Shown here in pieces: positions 1-8,337 of a stretch of 64,000 bases of DNA; the first letter of the stretch is position 1, and each line of letters begins with the position of its first letter. This DNA is from B30-G6 sp963701385 (GTDB lineage Bacteria > Desulfobacterota > Desulfobacteria > Desulfobacterales > B30-G6). Under the pieces are notes generated by a model. It saw only the letters and a list, made by a program, of their open reading frames with translations. It was not told where the DNA came from and ran no database searches. Both the position numbers and the translations under genes were made by a program. The stretch is from contig CAVOZW010000001.1 of NCBI GenBank assembly GCA_963701385.1, positions 186,001 to 250,000 on the forward strand, given 5' to 3'.

Positions 1-98
1 ATATTGATGTGCAAATCCGACAGGATCTGGGTGACCGAATGCACCAGGCCGGGGCGATCTTGTCCGACCGCCGAGATAACATACAGAATTTTATCCAA
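1..98 (-). CDS. ACT-domain protein, GcvR-like (partial, N-terminus only)
   Basis: Only the first 32 codons lie in the window; the gene runs off the left edge. Reading leftwards from a TTG at 98, the peptide opens LDKILYVISAVGQDRPGLVH and continues into VTQILSD. This is the first strand and helix of an ACT domain of the kind found in glycine-cleavage repressor (GcvR)-like proteins, with the typical D-R-P-G-L/I turn. The TTG is preceded by a good Shine-Dalgarno sequence, AGGGGG, four bases upstream, and no ATG is available, so the TTG start is favoured. The gene is divergent from the ClpX-like gene, with about 196 bases between them. Function cannot be fixed from the fragment; many ACT proteins sense amino acids. 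Confidence 0.6.
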   Translation of the reverse strand, partial: MDKILYVISAVGQDRPGLVHSVTQILSDLHIN

Positions 99-256
99 AT
101 GACCCCCTGATGTTGTTTTTAAACACCGAGACAAGCATCACAAGTTCGGCCAGAAGTCAACATAAAAGAGCCTTGTGGGTCCTTTTCCATTGACCCATGA
201 ACCCAAGAAACCCAATCAACGCCATTGCCCTGAGAACCCTATTGGTTTTCGTGCCC

Positions 257-284
257 TTGCAATCACAGCAGCCATGATTATACT
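257..284 (+). promoter_or_regulatory. Sigma70-type promoter for the ClpX-like gene
   Basis: TTGCAA at 257-262 and TATACT at 279-284 are separated by 16 bases. Transcription would be expected to start at about 290-292, only a few bases before the ATG at 295. No Shine-Dalgarno sequence is visible before that ATG, which fits a leaderless or nearly leaderless mRNA. The promoter call is by consensus match only. Confidence 0.5.
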
Positions 285-294
285 GTAAATCATT

Positions 295-2049
295 ATGAAA
301 CAGAAAAATGAAAAAATACCGACACCCAAGGAACTGGAAAAAGAAATAGCTGAATTTCTTACAAAAAAATTTGGCGGAAATGTCAAGGTTGCCCAGCCGA
401 TGGTGCTCCAGCAGGAAAACATGCTTGGTCCCGATGAAAAACCGCCCAAAAGAGAAAAGAAAATAAGCTTCGATCTCAAGCCAGAAGAATTGGTCGCTTA
501 CCTGGATCAGTACATCGTCAAACAGGAGAGCGCCAAAGCGATTCTTGCAACTAAAATCTGTACCCATTTCAACCGCATCAAGCGCTATCAGGCATCACCC
601 GACAGTGTCCATGACATGGTGGGCAGCATAAAAAACAATGTTCTCATGATCGGTCCCACCGGTGTCGGAAAGACCTACATGATCAAGCTTATCGCGAAAA
701 AAATCGGTGTGCCGTTTGTAAAAGGGGATGCCACCAAATTCAGCGAAACGGGTTATGTGGGAGGCGATGTAGAAGACCTGGTAAGGGATCTGGTCCGCGA
801 GGCTGATGGAGACATCGAGCATGCCCAATATGGTATTATCTACATCGATGAAATCGATAAAATTGCATCCAGCCGCAACTTCGTGGGTGCCGATGTCAGT
901 AGAACCGGTGTGCAGCGAGCCCTGTTAAAGCCCATGGAAGAGACCGAGGTCGACCTCAAGGTTCCTCACGATCCGATTTCCATGCTTCAGGAGGTGGAAA
1001 ATTTTCGAAAAACCGGCAAGCGTGAAAAAAACGTCGTGAACACCAAAAAAATTCTTTTTATCATGAGTGGTGCATTCAATGACATTGCGGAAATCGTTCA
1101 AAAGCGTATATCTACCCAGGGGATCGGGTTTGGTGCTTCACTTCCGAAAGCCGATGAAAAGGTGGAGGTGTTGAAGCACATCAAATCCGAAGACCTGATT
1201 CAGTTCGGATTCGAGTCGGAGTTTGTCGGCCGACTTCCGGTACGCGCCATATTTGAACACCTAAACGAAACAGATCTCTATCAAATTTTAAAGAACCCCA
1301 ACAACCCGATTACACTCGGTAAAAAACTCGATTTCGCGGCCTATGGCATCGATGCCAAATTTGAGGACCAAGCCCTTCAATCTCTCGCCAGAGAGGCCGC
1401 CAAAGAAAATACCGGTGCCAGGGGGCTCGTGAGTGCTGTGGAGAGTGCACTGTTAGGCTATGAAAAAAGACTTCCGTCTACCAACTTGCGTAAATTCCCT
1501 ATAACCGCTCGATTGATCGATTCACCCGTAGACAGCTTTGCGAGTTTGACGAAGGATCCCGGTGACAGTGATTGGGAATCCACGTTCGAACGTCTGGTGC
1601 AGGAAGAAAAGAATGGCATCCATGAGTACATTGTTGCCAACAAGGATCATATCGTCGGCAAGTATCGAATGGATATGCCGGCTTCGCGAATCGACATCGT
1701 GGCTGATCAATACAGCAAAAGTGCCACCGACATCAGCAGAATTATTCAGAAGATCAAAGACTACCACACTGAAATCAAAGCCATCGAACTTCAGTTCTTA
1801 AAAACCCATGACATCAATCTGGTCATGGAGGACAGCGCTATCGACCATGTTATCGAAAACATATTCGGTTCACGAATCAACCTTAAGGAACTTTTCAAAC
1901 AGCTGTCCGATGACTTCGAGCATGGTTTGAAACTGGTGCGGGACAAAACCGGCCGAAATCGTTTTTTTATCACCAAGGAAACCCTTCTGTCCCCGGGAAA
2001 ATACATCGAGAGCTTGATCAAAGACAAGCTACAGATCGACCAAAAATAA
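295..2049 (+). CDS. ClpX-like AAA+ unfoldase without the zinc domain
   Basis: This 584-residue AAA+ ATPase belongs to the ClpX/HslU clade and is expected to unfold proteins in the cytoplasm. Visible motifs are Walker A GPTGVGKT (120-127), Walker B IIYIDEIDK (about 181-189), the pore-proximal GYVGGDVE, and sensor 2 TGARGL near 370. The loop GIGFGA carries I277-G278-F279, the tripeptide that docks ClpX onto ClpP, so a protease partner is plausible. It lacks the four-cysteine N-terminal domain of ordinary ClpX; instead it has about 70 charged residues with no Cys pairs. It also carries about 150 residues beyond the usual C-terminal end, in which a stretch near 500-580 loosely resembles a second small AAA lid. 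ClpX is about 420 residues, so this is a distinct paralogue. No clpP neighbours it. The specific substrate is unknown. Confidence 0.85.
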   Translation: MKQKNEKIPTPKELEKEIAEFLTKKFGGNVKVAQPMVLQQENMLGPDEKPPKREKKISFDLKPEELVAYLDQYIVKQESAKAILATKICTHFNRIKRYQASPDSVHDMVGSIKNNVLMIGPTGVGKTYMIKLIAKKIGVPFVKGDATKFSETGYVGGDVEDLVRDLVREADGDIEHAQYGIIYIDEIDKIASSRNFVGADVSRTGVQRALLKPMEETEVDLKVPHDPISMLQEVENFRKTGKREKNVVNTKKILFIMSGAFNDIAEIVQKRISTQGIGFGASLPKADEKVEVLKHIKSEDLIQFGFESEFVGRLPVRAIFEHLNETDLYQILKNPNNPITLGKKLDFAAYGIDAKFEDQALQSLAREAAKENTGARGLVSAVESALLGYEKRLPSTNLRKFPITARLIDSPVDSFASLTKDPGDSDWESTFERLVQEEKNGIHEYIVANKDHIVGKYRMDMPASRIDIVADQYSKSATDISRIIQKIKDYHTEIKAIELQFLKTHDINLVMEDSAIDHVIENIFGSRINLKELFKQLSDDFEHGLKLVRDKTGRNRFFITKETLLSPGKYIESLIKDKLQIDQK

Positions 2050-2087
2050 AATCGTTGGCCGATTTTATTCGACGCGACGTTGTCGCT
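2046..2087. repeat. Dual-hairpin intergenic element, copy A
   Basis: Two adjacent small hairpins: AAAATCG-TTGG-CCGATTTT followed by GCGAC-GTT-GTCGC. The first overlaps the stop codon of the ClpX-like gene and ends in AT-rich sequence, so it may act as a weak terminator. Near-identical copies occur at 8275-8318 and, more diverged, at 10917-10960, 13169-13210 and 43188-43230. Confidence 0.6.
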
Positions 2088-2151
2088 CCATAATGAAAAA
2101 ATTTCCTACCCCTGCAGCAAGCTGGCGGGTATTTCGGAATTAAGGAACACC

Positions 2152-3336
2152 ATGATCGGCATATCAAAGCTCTACTGCGGCACCGTGGAACCGTCCGATG
2201 CACTGCGTTACGGGAGGCTGTCTTCGTCATTGCCCTCACATCTGCTTCAGTTCTCTGCCGACAAGCGGCCTGTTGTGGTCTGGAATGTTACCCGCCGCTG
2301 TAACTTGAAATGCGTGCACTGTTATGCCCAGGCAACAAAAGAGGCCCAACGTGACGAACTCACAACCCGGGAAGGTAAAATGCTCATTGACGACCTGGCC
2401 GCATTTGGTGTTCCGGTGCTCCTCTTCTCGGGCGGGGAGCCGCTGATCAGAAAAGATCTTCCCGATCTGGCCGGGTATGCGGTCCAAAAAGGCATGCGCG
2501 CAGTCATTTCCACGAACGGCACCCTCATTACATCTCAGATGGCACGCAAGCTGAAGGACATCGGCCTTTCCTACGTCGGCATCAGTCTCGATGGGATGGC
2601 ACCCATCAACGATGTGTTCCGGGGCGTCAAAGGCGCTTTCAGCGCGGCCATGAAGGGCATCGAAAATTGTCAGGCCGCAGGAATCAAGGTCGGACTCCGA
2701 TTCACCATCAACAAGGCCAACGCAGATGAAATTGGGAAAATATTCGATCTTCTGGAGGAAAAAGAGATTCCCAGAGTCTGCTTTTACCATCTGGTATACG
2801 CCGGTCGCGGTTCAAAACTGATCGAAGAAGATCTTTCCCATGAAGAGTCCCGCAAGGCCGTCGACTTCATTGTCGCCCGAACCAAAGACCTTCACGACCG
2901 AGGTATTGCCAAAGAAGTGCTTACCGTCGATAACCATGCCGACGGACCTTACCTGTACCTGCGACTCCTCAAGGAAAACCCCCAACGCGCCAAGGACGTG
3001 CTTGAACTGCTGCAAATGAACGAAGGCAACAATTCAGGTAGGGGCATCGGATGTGTCAGCTGGGATGGCGAGGTCTATGCCGATCAATTCTGGCGGCACT
3101 TCAGCTTCGGCAATGTCAGGAAGCGTCTCTTTTCAGAGATCTGGACCGACACATCCAGTGACCTGATGAAAAAACTGAAAGAGAAAAAGAATTACGTCAA
3201 GGGTCGATGTGCCGCCTGCCAATGGCTTGATATCTGTGGTGGCAACTTCAGAGTGAGGGCCGAAGCGGTCAGCGGCGACGTATGGGCGCCGGACCCGGCA
3301 TGTTATCTGACGGATGAGGAGATAGGGATCGCCTGA
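2152..3336 (+). CDS. ahbC: AhbC, 12,18-didecarboxysiroheme deacetylase (radical SAM)
   Basis: This 394-residue radical SAM enzyme of the alternative haem pathway removes the two acetate side chains of didecarboxysiroheme to give Fe-coproporphyrin III. The SAM cluster motif is C50-x3-C54-x2-C57, followed by SGGEP. A C-terminal SPASM-type cysteine set (GCVSWDG, then CAACQWLDICGG) should bind an auxiliary cluster. The ATG at 2152 is chosen over one 72 bases upstream because AAGGA sits just before it and the sequence MIGISKLYCGTVEPSD matches the usual AhbC N-terminus. hemB and ahbD follow on the same strand, which supports the assignment; ahbA and ahbB are not in the window. The 149-base gap to hemB contains only G/T-rich repeated words. 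Confidence 0.9.
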   Translation: MIGISKLYCGTVEPSDALRYGRLSSSLPSHLLQFSADKRPVVVWNVTRRCNLKCVHCYAQATKEAQRDELTTREGKMLIDDLAAFGVPVLLFSGGEPLIRKDLPDLAGYAVQKGMRAVISTNGTLITSQMARKLKDIGLSYVGISLDGMAPINDVFRGVKGAFSAAMKGIENCQAAGIKVGLRFTINKANADEIGKIFDLLEEKEIPRVCFYHLVYAGRGSKLIEEDLSHEESRKAVDFIVARTKDLHDRGIAKEVLTVDNHADGPYLYLRLLKENPQRAKDVLELLQMNEGNNSGRGIGCVSWDGEVYADQFWRHFSFGNVRKRLFSEIWTDTSSDLMKKLKEKKNYVKGRCAACQWLDICGGNFRVRAEAVSGDVWAPDPACYLTDEEIGIA

Positions 3337-3485
3337 AACAGGGTTCATTGTGTTTATTGGGTTGGTGGGGCAGAAATATGTTGAGGGTTGCGGACTGTTT
3401 GCCGAGGGCAACACAATAAACGACATAAAGAATATTCACACAAAACACACACATCTAATTCATATCAAACCTTATGAGGTAACCC

Positions 3486-4463
3486 ATGCTGTTTCCAGAC
3501 TATCGACCCAGACGATTGAGGCAAAACAGTGCCTTTCGGCGCATGATCCGTGAAACGAGCCTTTCTGTTGATGACTTGATTATGCCGATATTCGCCGTGG
3601 AGGGTAAAAATGTCAAAAACCCCATTCCGTCCATGCCGGGGCAGTTCCAACTATCCATAGACAACGTAACCAAGTTGGCTAAAACCGTGTATGATCTGAG
3701 CATCCCGGCCGTAATACTGTTTGGTTTGCCGGATAAAAAGGATTCCCTGGGAACCGGGGCTTATGCCAAGAACGGGATTGTGCAGAAAACAGTCAAGGCA
3801 GTCAAGGACAGTCAACCGGATCTGGCGGTTATTACGGATGTCTGCCTTTGTCAGTATACGGATCATGGCCATTGCGGTGTCGTGGAAGGCGACGTCATCG
3901 ACAATGATTCATCCCTGGATCTGATCGCCAGGACAGCTTTGTCGCACTGCCATGCAGGCGCCGATATGGTAGCCCCTTCGGACATGATGGACGGCCGCGT
4001 CGCCGAAATAAGAAACCTTCTGGACGAGAACGATTTCAGCCGGATTCCCATCATGTCCTATGCGGCAAAATACTGCTCAGCCTACTATGGGCCTTTCCGG
4101 GAAGCGGCTGATTCCGCTCCGAAGTTTGGCGACCGCAGAACGTATCAGATGGATCCTGCCAATGCCATCGAAGCTATTCGGGAAGCAACCATGGACATCG
4201 AGGAAGGCGCCGACATCATCATGGTGAAACCTGCCCTGGCATATTTGGATGTGATCAATAGAATCCGGGAAGAGATCGACCTGCCGGTTGCGGCTTATAA
4301 CGTCAGCGGCGAATATGCCATGATCAAGGCGGCCGATCAGATGGGTTGGCTGGACGGCAAAAAGGTGATGTTGGAAACCTTGACCGCCATCAAGCGTGCC
4401 GGTGCTGATATGATACTGACTTACTTTGCCATCGAAACTGCTGGCATATTGATGGAAAAGTAA
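3486..4463 (+). CDS. hemB: Delta-aminolevulinic acid dehydratase (porphobilinogen synthase)
   Basis: Condenses two molecules of 5-aminolevulinate into porphobilinogen, the monopyrrole that feeds uroporphyrinogen III and siroheme. The 325-residue length is normal. Both Schiff-base lysines are present (K195 in SYAAKYCS and K248 in MVKPALAYLD). The metal site C120-x-C122-x7-C130 is the zinc-type triple-cysteine form. The ATG at 3486 has GAGGTAAC directly upstream. Its position between ahbC and ahbD couples the first common tetrapyrrole step to the last steps of the siroheme-to-haem branch, as in other sulfate reducers. Confidence 0.96.
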   Translation: MLFPDYRPRRLRQNSAFRRMIRETSLSVDDLIMPIFAVEGKNVKNPIPSMPGQFQLSIDNVTKLAKTVYDLSIPAVILFGLPDKKDSLGTGAYAKNGIVQKTVKAVKDSQPDLAVITDVCLCQYTDHGHCGVVEGDVIDNDSSLDLIARTALSHCHAGADMVAPSDMMDGRVAEIRNLLDENDFSRIPIMSYAAKYCSAYYGPFREAADSAPKFGDRRTYQMDPANAIEAIREATMDIEEGADIIMVKPALAYLDVINRIREEIDLPVAAYNVSGEYAMIKAADQMGWLDGKKVMLETLTAIKRAGADMILTYFAIETAGILMEK

Positions 4464-4646
4464 AACGTCCCATTTCTGCCTTGCACGTCGTCCCGCTGTC
4501 ACTCGACGTACCAAAAGCACGCCTCGTGACATGGTATTTGTGACGCCTTGAACTTGGACTTTTTTCTTTCCCATTTTAGAGGATCGGAATATTTGTTTAA
4601 AAACCTTGTTTCGATCCTTACAATTGAGTGCTTCGGATATTCAACA

Positions 4647-5777
4647 ATGGCCAATAAAATCAACACGCCCGTAGAAGGTCAGCCCCAGGTCTTAAAAGAA
4701 GCGCCAAAAGAAGCGCGTCTGCGCCTGGTGGCCTGGGAAATCACCCGCAACTGCAATCTGTCCTGCGTGCATTGCCGTGCATCCGCAACCATGGGCCCCT
4801 ATGAGGGTGAACTCGACACCGCCGCCTGTTTGAATCTTCTCGATCAGATACACGAGGTGGGAGATCCGATCATCATCCTGACCGGTGGCGAGCCTTTGTT
4901 GAGACCGGATATTTTCGAGATCGCACGCTATGGTACCGACAGGGGTCTTCGCATGGTGATGGCTCCCAACGGAACACTCATCACCCAAGACAAGGCTCGG
5001 CAGATGGCGGATGCCGGCATCAAGAGAATCAGTATCAGCCTGGACGGCGCAACTCGGGAAATCCATGACCGTTTCCGGGGCGTGGACGGTGCTTTCGAGG
5101 GCGCTCTTCAAGGAATCGCCATGGCGAAAAAAGCCGGCGTCGAATTCCAGATCAACACCACCATCACAAAATCGAACCTCGACCAGATTTCCGACATTCA
5201 GAAACTGGCCGTGGACCTGGGTGCGGTAGCCCACCACATCTTCCTGCTGGTACCCACAGGAAGAGGAAAATACATCGTGGATACGGAAATCGATGCCCAG
5301 GAATATGAAGAAACCCTGAACTGGTTCTACGACCAAAGGGGCAGGTCACCCCTGCAGCTCAAGGCCACCTGCGCCCCCCATTATTACCGAATTCTCAGAC
5401 AGCGCGCCAAGAAAGAAGGACAACCAGTAACATTTCAAACCCACGGCCTGGATGCTGTCAGCCGCGGATGCCTCGGTGGGGTCGGATTCTGCTTTATTTC
5501 TCATACCGGTATTGTACAGCCGTGCGGTTTTCTCAATGTGGCATGTGGTGATGTTACCCAGAAACCGTTCCAGGAGATCTGGAACCATTCGGATGTGTTT
5601 CTGCGGCTGCGTGACTATGACTGCCTGAGCGGCAAATGCGGTGACTGCGAATATAAAAAAGTCTGTGGCGGCTGCCGTGCCCGGGCGTTTGAGGCAACCG
5701 GCGACTACATGGCCGAAGAACCCCTCTGCAACTATTTACCCGCATCCCGGCAACGGGGAACAATCACCGGCACTTGA
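4647..5777 (+). CDS. ahbD: AhbD, Fe-coproporphyrin III decarboxylase (haem synthase, radical SAM)
   Basis: Radical SAM enzyme of about 376 residues, expected to decarboxylate two propionates of Fe-coproporphyrin III to the vinyl groups of haem b, the last step of the siroheme-dependent pathway. The SAM motif is C36-x3-C40-x2-C43 (CNLSCVHC), followed by TGGEP. The C-terminal half has SPASM/twitch cysteines (GFCFISHTGIVQPCGF, then CGDCEYKKVCGGCRARA). The frame is open back to 4548, but the 33 extra residues look unrelated to the family, so the ATG at 4647 is preferred. Its ribosome binding site is weak, and a TTG at 4593 is an alternative. The protein resembles AhbC, its pathway neighbour, and the hemB gene between them supports the call. 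Confidence 0.88.
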   Translation: MANKINTPVEGQPQVLKEAPKEARLRLVAWEITRNCNLSCVHCRASATMGPYEGELDTAACLNLLDQIHEVGDPIIILTGGEPLLRPDIFEIARYGTDRGLRMVMAPNGTLITQDKARQMADAGIKRISISLDGATREIHDRFRGVDGAFEGALQGIAMAKKAGVEFQINTTITKSNLDQISDIQKLAVDLGAVAHHIFLLVPTGRGKYIVDTEIDAQEYEETLNWFYDQRGRSPLQLKATCAPHYYRILRQRAKKEGQPVTFQTHGLDAVSRGCLGGVGFCFISHTGIVQPCGFLNVACGDVTQKPFQEIWNHSDVFLRLRDYDCLSGKCGDCEYKKVCGGCRARAFEATGDYMAEEPLCNYLPASRQRGTITGT

Positions 5778-5922
5778 TACACCTGCAGTAAGGGTCTGTG
5801 CTGCGATTGTAATTTGAATTTTCCAGCTAAATTTCCATCACAAACAATTGACATCTCACGTTTTCTTGGTTATCCTCATTTATTCTTTCACCTCAATCAA
5901 GCTATCAGGCGACAAGGACAAT

Positions 5923-6786
5923 ATGCCGCATCCTGACACAGCTAACAGGCAACAGGCGCAGGCCCATATCCGTGTACCTGTTGTCTTGCAAGCCTTCTCG
6001 CTGACGCTTCTTTTGGTTCTCGCGGGTCTTTCAATACCAGGACCGGCCAAAACAGCGGTTCTGAAAGAAGTCCGCATGGGCAACCATGGTGATTACATCC
6101 GGGTTGTATTTGAATTTACAGAGACGGTTCAATACCAAGTGTCCGAAAATGCTGCGGCCGGAAGCGCCACCATACGATTTCTCGACACGACGTCGGAACT
6201 TCCGGTTTCGCCGATATCGGGCGCGCCGGAATGTATTGACACGCTGTCGGCGTTTCAGGATGGAAGTCATGTTCTTGCCAAAATGACATTCGACCCAAAA
6301 GAGGTTAAGCTCAACTCGTTTACACTCCAGGGACCGGACAGGATGGTGATGGATGTCTTTTGCGGGAAAGAAACGGCGTTAGCAGAAACGCGACCTGAAC
6401 CCCGGGAAACGGTATATGAGCCTCAAAATGCCAGGCCTGATCCCAGCCATATTGCCAGCAACCCCATCCGCCCTGCAACTGAAATCGTGCTGGAAAGACC
6501 GCCAGCGACGCAATCGTCGTTGGATAATGCACAGCCGTCAATCGATCAGACCCGGACACAACAAGTGCTTCCCAAGAAAAAGGATTCTTTCCAAAAATAT
6601 CTGCTGCTGCTGTTGGCTTCAATCACCGTTATCATCCTTGTCTTAATCACATTGATCATTTTTCAAAAGAGTCGCCAATCAAACCGTCACATGGCAAGGA
6701 ACCCGGATGCAGGAATAGACTCCGATGACATGATGCACGCCATCGACACACAAATTAAACAAAAACTTATGAAATATGACGAATAA
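5923..6786 (+). CDS. AMIN-domain membrane protein, single C-terminal anchor
   Basis: About 287 residues. It opens with a short polar stretch and a hydrophobic segment (about residues 18-40) that may be a signal anchor. An AMIN-like beta domain follows (roughly 45-140: LKEVRMGNHGDYIRVVFEF, then a region ending DRMVMDVFCG). AMIN domains bind peptidoglycan or sit at the front of secretins and amidases. A Pro/Gln-rich linker leads to a strong transmembrane helix (about 222-244, YLLLLLASITVIILVLITLI) and a charged cytoplasmic tail. The ATG at 5923 is chosen because AAGGA lies just upstream; an ATG at 5848 is possible but would add an unlikely leader. The last 11 bases overlap the next gene, so the two are probably translationally coupled. 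No catalytic domain is seen. Confidence 0.65.
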   Translation: MPHPDTANRQQAQAHIRVPVVLQAFSLTLLLVLAGLSIPGPAKTAVLKEVRMGNHGDYIRVVFEFTETVQYQVSENAAAGSATIRFLDTTSELPVSPISGAPECIDTLSAFQDGSHVLAKMTFDPKEVKLNSFTLQGPDRMVMDVFCGKETALAETRPEPRETVYEPQNARPDPSHIASNPIRPATEIVLERPPATQSSLDNAQPSIDQTRTQQVLPKKKDSFQKYLLLLLASITVIILVLITLIIFQKSRQSNRHMARNPDAGIDSDDMMHAIDTQIKQKLMKYDE

Positions 6787-7060
6787 AAACCCAAAAGAAA
6801 TCGACTTCAGTCTTTCGGATGAAGAAAAAAATGATCTCGATCAGATGATAAAGGATTTTAACCGAGAGCGAAGTGCCCTTCTGGAGAGTCCGGACGATGG
6901 GAATCAGCTGAAACTCATGAAAGATCGAATTGAACAGCTCGGGGACGTCCTTTTAAAAATGAATGATCGGGTCGATTCGTTGTATGAGATCATGCGGCTT
7001 ATGCATCAAAAAAGCGAAATACTCAACACCCGAATCGATGAGATACGGGACACCCTCTAG
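6776..7060 (+). CDS. Small acidic coiled-coil protein
   Basis: A 94-residue, highly charged protein with heptad-like spacing from about residue 40 to the end (IEQLGDVLLKMNDRVDSLYE). It has no cysteines or membrane segments and is probably cytoplasmic. Its start overlaps the end of the AMIN-domain membrane gene by 11 bases, so the two are likely made together and may bind through the membrane protein's cytoplasmic tail (inference). A strong terminator begins at its stop codon. I do not recognise the family. Confidence 0.65.
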   Translation: MTNKNPKEIDFSLSDEEKNDLDQMIKDFNRERSALLESPDDGNQLKLMKDRIEQLGDVLLKMNDRVDSLYEIMRLMHQKSEILNTRIDEIRDTL

Positions 7061-7089
7061 AGAAAATCGCCTCGCGATTTTCTCTTTTT
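7059..7089 (+). terminator. Rho-independent terminator
   Basis: Perfect 11-bp stem, AGAGAAAATCG (7059-7069) pairing with CGATTTTCTCT (7075-7085), a 5-base loop and TTTT. It starts inside the TAG stop codon of the coiled-coil gene and separates that pair from the PilZ/MinD module. Confidence 0.85.
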
Positions 7090-7116
7090 GAGGAAACAAC
7101 ATGCGGGGAGTCAATT

Positions 7117-8280
7117 TTGAATAGCCAAAATGAGCGTCAGAAAAACATGATTCAGAGAATTGTCGAAGGATCCCTGCGGCTGTCCACAGCAGAAGAATTT
7201 ATCAAACTGATTGAGCAGTTCGAAGACAACGCGGATATTCACAGGGAATATGCAGATTTTCTGGCCCAGAAAAAAGAGATCGATGCCGCCTACCGGGCTT
7301 ATATCAAAGCAGCCGATCTTTACCTTCAAGCCAACAAAGCCCTTCAGGCAATCGTTGCTAAAATCCGGGCCTGGAGCATTGTCAAACCCAACCACGAACA
7401 AGGGCGGTCCTTCCATGCGGCAATTCGGAAAATAGCTCCTGGCGAATCGGCGCTGCAAACTTTTTTTGCCGAGATGTCTTATCCCGAGTTTATCGGTATC
7501 ATGCTGAGAATGATTCGTGTCCGATTCCCGGCCGATCAGTTCATCGTGAAATATGGTGATCCCGGGAACGACATCTACTTTATTGTTTCGGGTACGATCG
7601 AGGAGCGAACACATGTTTCCGCCGGCAAGCGGGGAGAATCCCCTGGTACCTCCGTCAAGTTTCTATCTGACAATGATATTTTTGGAGAGGCGTTTCCTTT
7701 AGATCAGTTCAATGTTTCCAAATCGGATATCAAGACCCTTACGGCTGTTGAACTGGTGAAAATAAAAAAACCGATTCTGACCGATATCCTTAAAAAGCAT
7801 ACAGGGATCGCAAAACGTCTCCAAAACCTTTACAAAGGCCCTTCTGGAGACAGCAAAGAAAGAGCCTGGACAAGTGTCAGGCGTTCTGTCAGGCATGAAA
7901 TCCCCATCAAAACCAATCTAAAATTAATTCTGGCGGACGGGAAAACAAAACTCGATTCGACCGGGTTTACAAGGGACATGTCACTGGGCGGCGCCTGCAT
8001 CGAATTAGAAGAGAAGTACTGGGGCACCAAACAGGATGTGGTGATAGATTCAGACGCGATATTGAACATCTATCTACCCAATGTCAACGAAACCCTCGAA
8101 ATCACGGGAACCGTTCTCTGGGTCAGAAAAGACACGCAAGACGGCAAAGACCTGTTGCTGATCGGCATCCGTTTCAAAAGGTTGTCTGATGCTGACAGGG
8201 ACTTCCTGAACAAATACTGTTTCGGGAGCGACGGAGAGCAAAACCTGATTTGGGACCTGTGGGAAACATATGTAAAATAA
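7117..8280 (+). CDS. Cyclic-nucleotide-like + PilZ domain protein, paralogue 1
   Basis: 387 residues in three parts: an N-terminal helical, TPR-like region (about 1-110); a Crp-type beta-barrel domain (about 120-235) with PGNDIYFIVSGTIEE and DNDIFGE; and a C-terminal PilZ domain (about 250-375). The PilZ c-di-GMP motif is intact: R255-R256-x2-R259, then D287-x-S289-x2-G292. The Crp-like domain keeps FGE, but the phosphate-binding arginine region reads VSKSDIKTL with no Arg, so cAMP or cGMP binding is doubtful. The start is a TTG with GGGGAG upstream; the second paralogue has the same start type and exactly the same length. It lies just upstream of a MinD/FleN-like ATPase. A c-di-GMP-responsive regulator or localisation factor is inferred; the output is unknown. 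Confidence 0.8.
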   Translation: MNSQNERQKNMIQRIVEGSLRLSTAEEFIKLIEQFEDNADIHREYADFLAQKKEIDAAYRAYIKAADLYLQANKALQAIVAKIRAWSIVKPNHEQGRSFHAAIRKIAPGESALQTFFAEMSYPEFIGIMLRMIRVRFPADQFIVKYGDPGNDIYFIVSGTIEERTHVSAGKRGESPGTSVKFLSDNDIFGEAFPLDQFNVSKSDIKTLTAVELVKIKKPILTDILKKHTGIAKRLQNLYKGPSGDSKERAWTSVRRSVRHEIPIKTNLKLILADGKTKLDSTGFTRDMSLGGACIELEEKYWGTKQDVVIDSDAILNIYLPNVNETLEITGTVLWVRKDTQDGKDLLLIGIRFKRLSDADRDFLNKYCFGSDGEQNLIWDLWETYVK

Positions 8281-8318
8281 AATCGTTGAACGATTTTTTG
8301 GAACGCGACGCTGTCGCT
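8275..8318. repeat. Dual-hairpin intergenic element, copy B
   Basis: AAAATCG-TTGAA-CGATTTT followed by T residues, then GCGAC-GCT-GTCGC. It differs from copy A (2046-2087) at only a few loop and linker bases. It overlaps the stop codon of the first PilZ paralogue and precedes the ATPase gene. Confidence 0.6.
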
Positions 8319-8337
8319 TTATCGTGAAAGGATGACC

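Noticed and set aside
295..2049. Calling the AAA+ gene hslU
   Set aside because: The IGF loop and ClpX-type spacing of motifs argue against HslU, and no hslV is adjacent.
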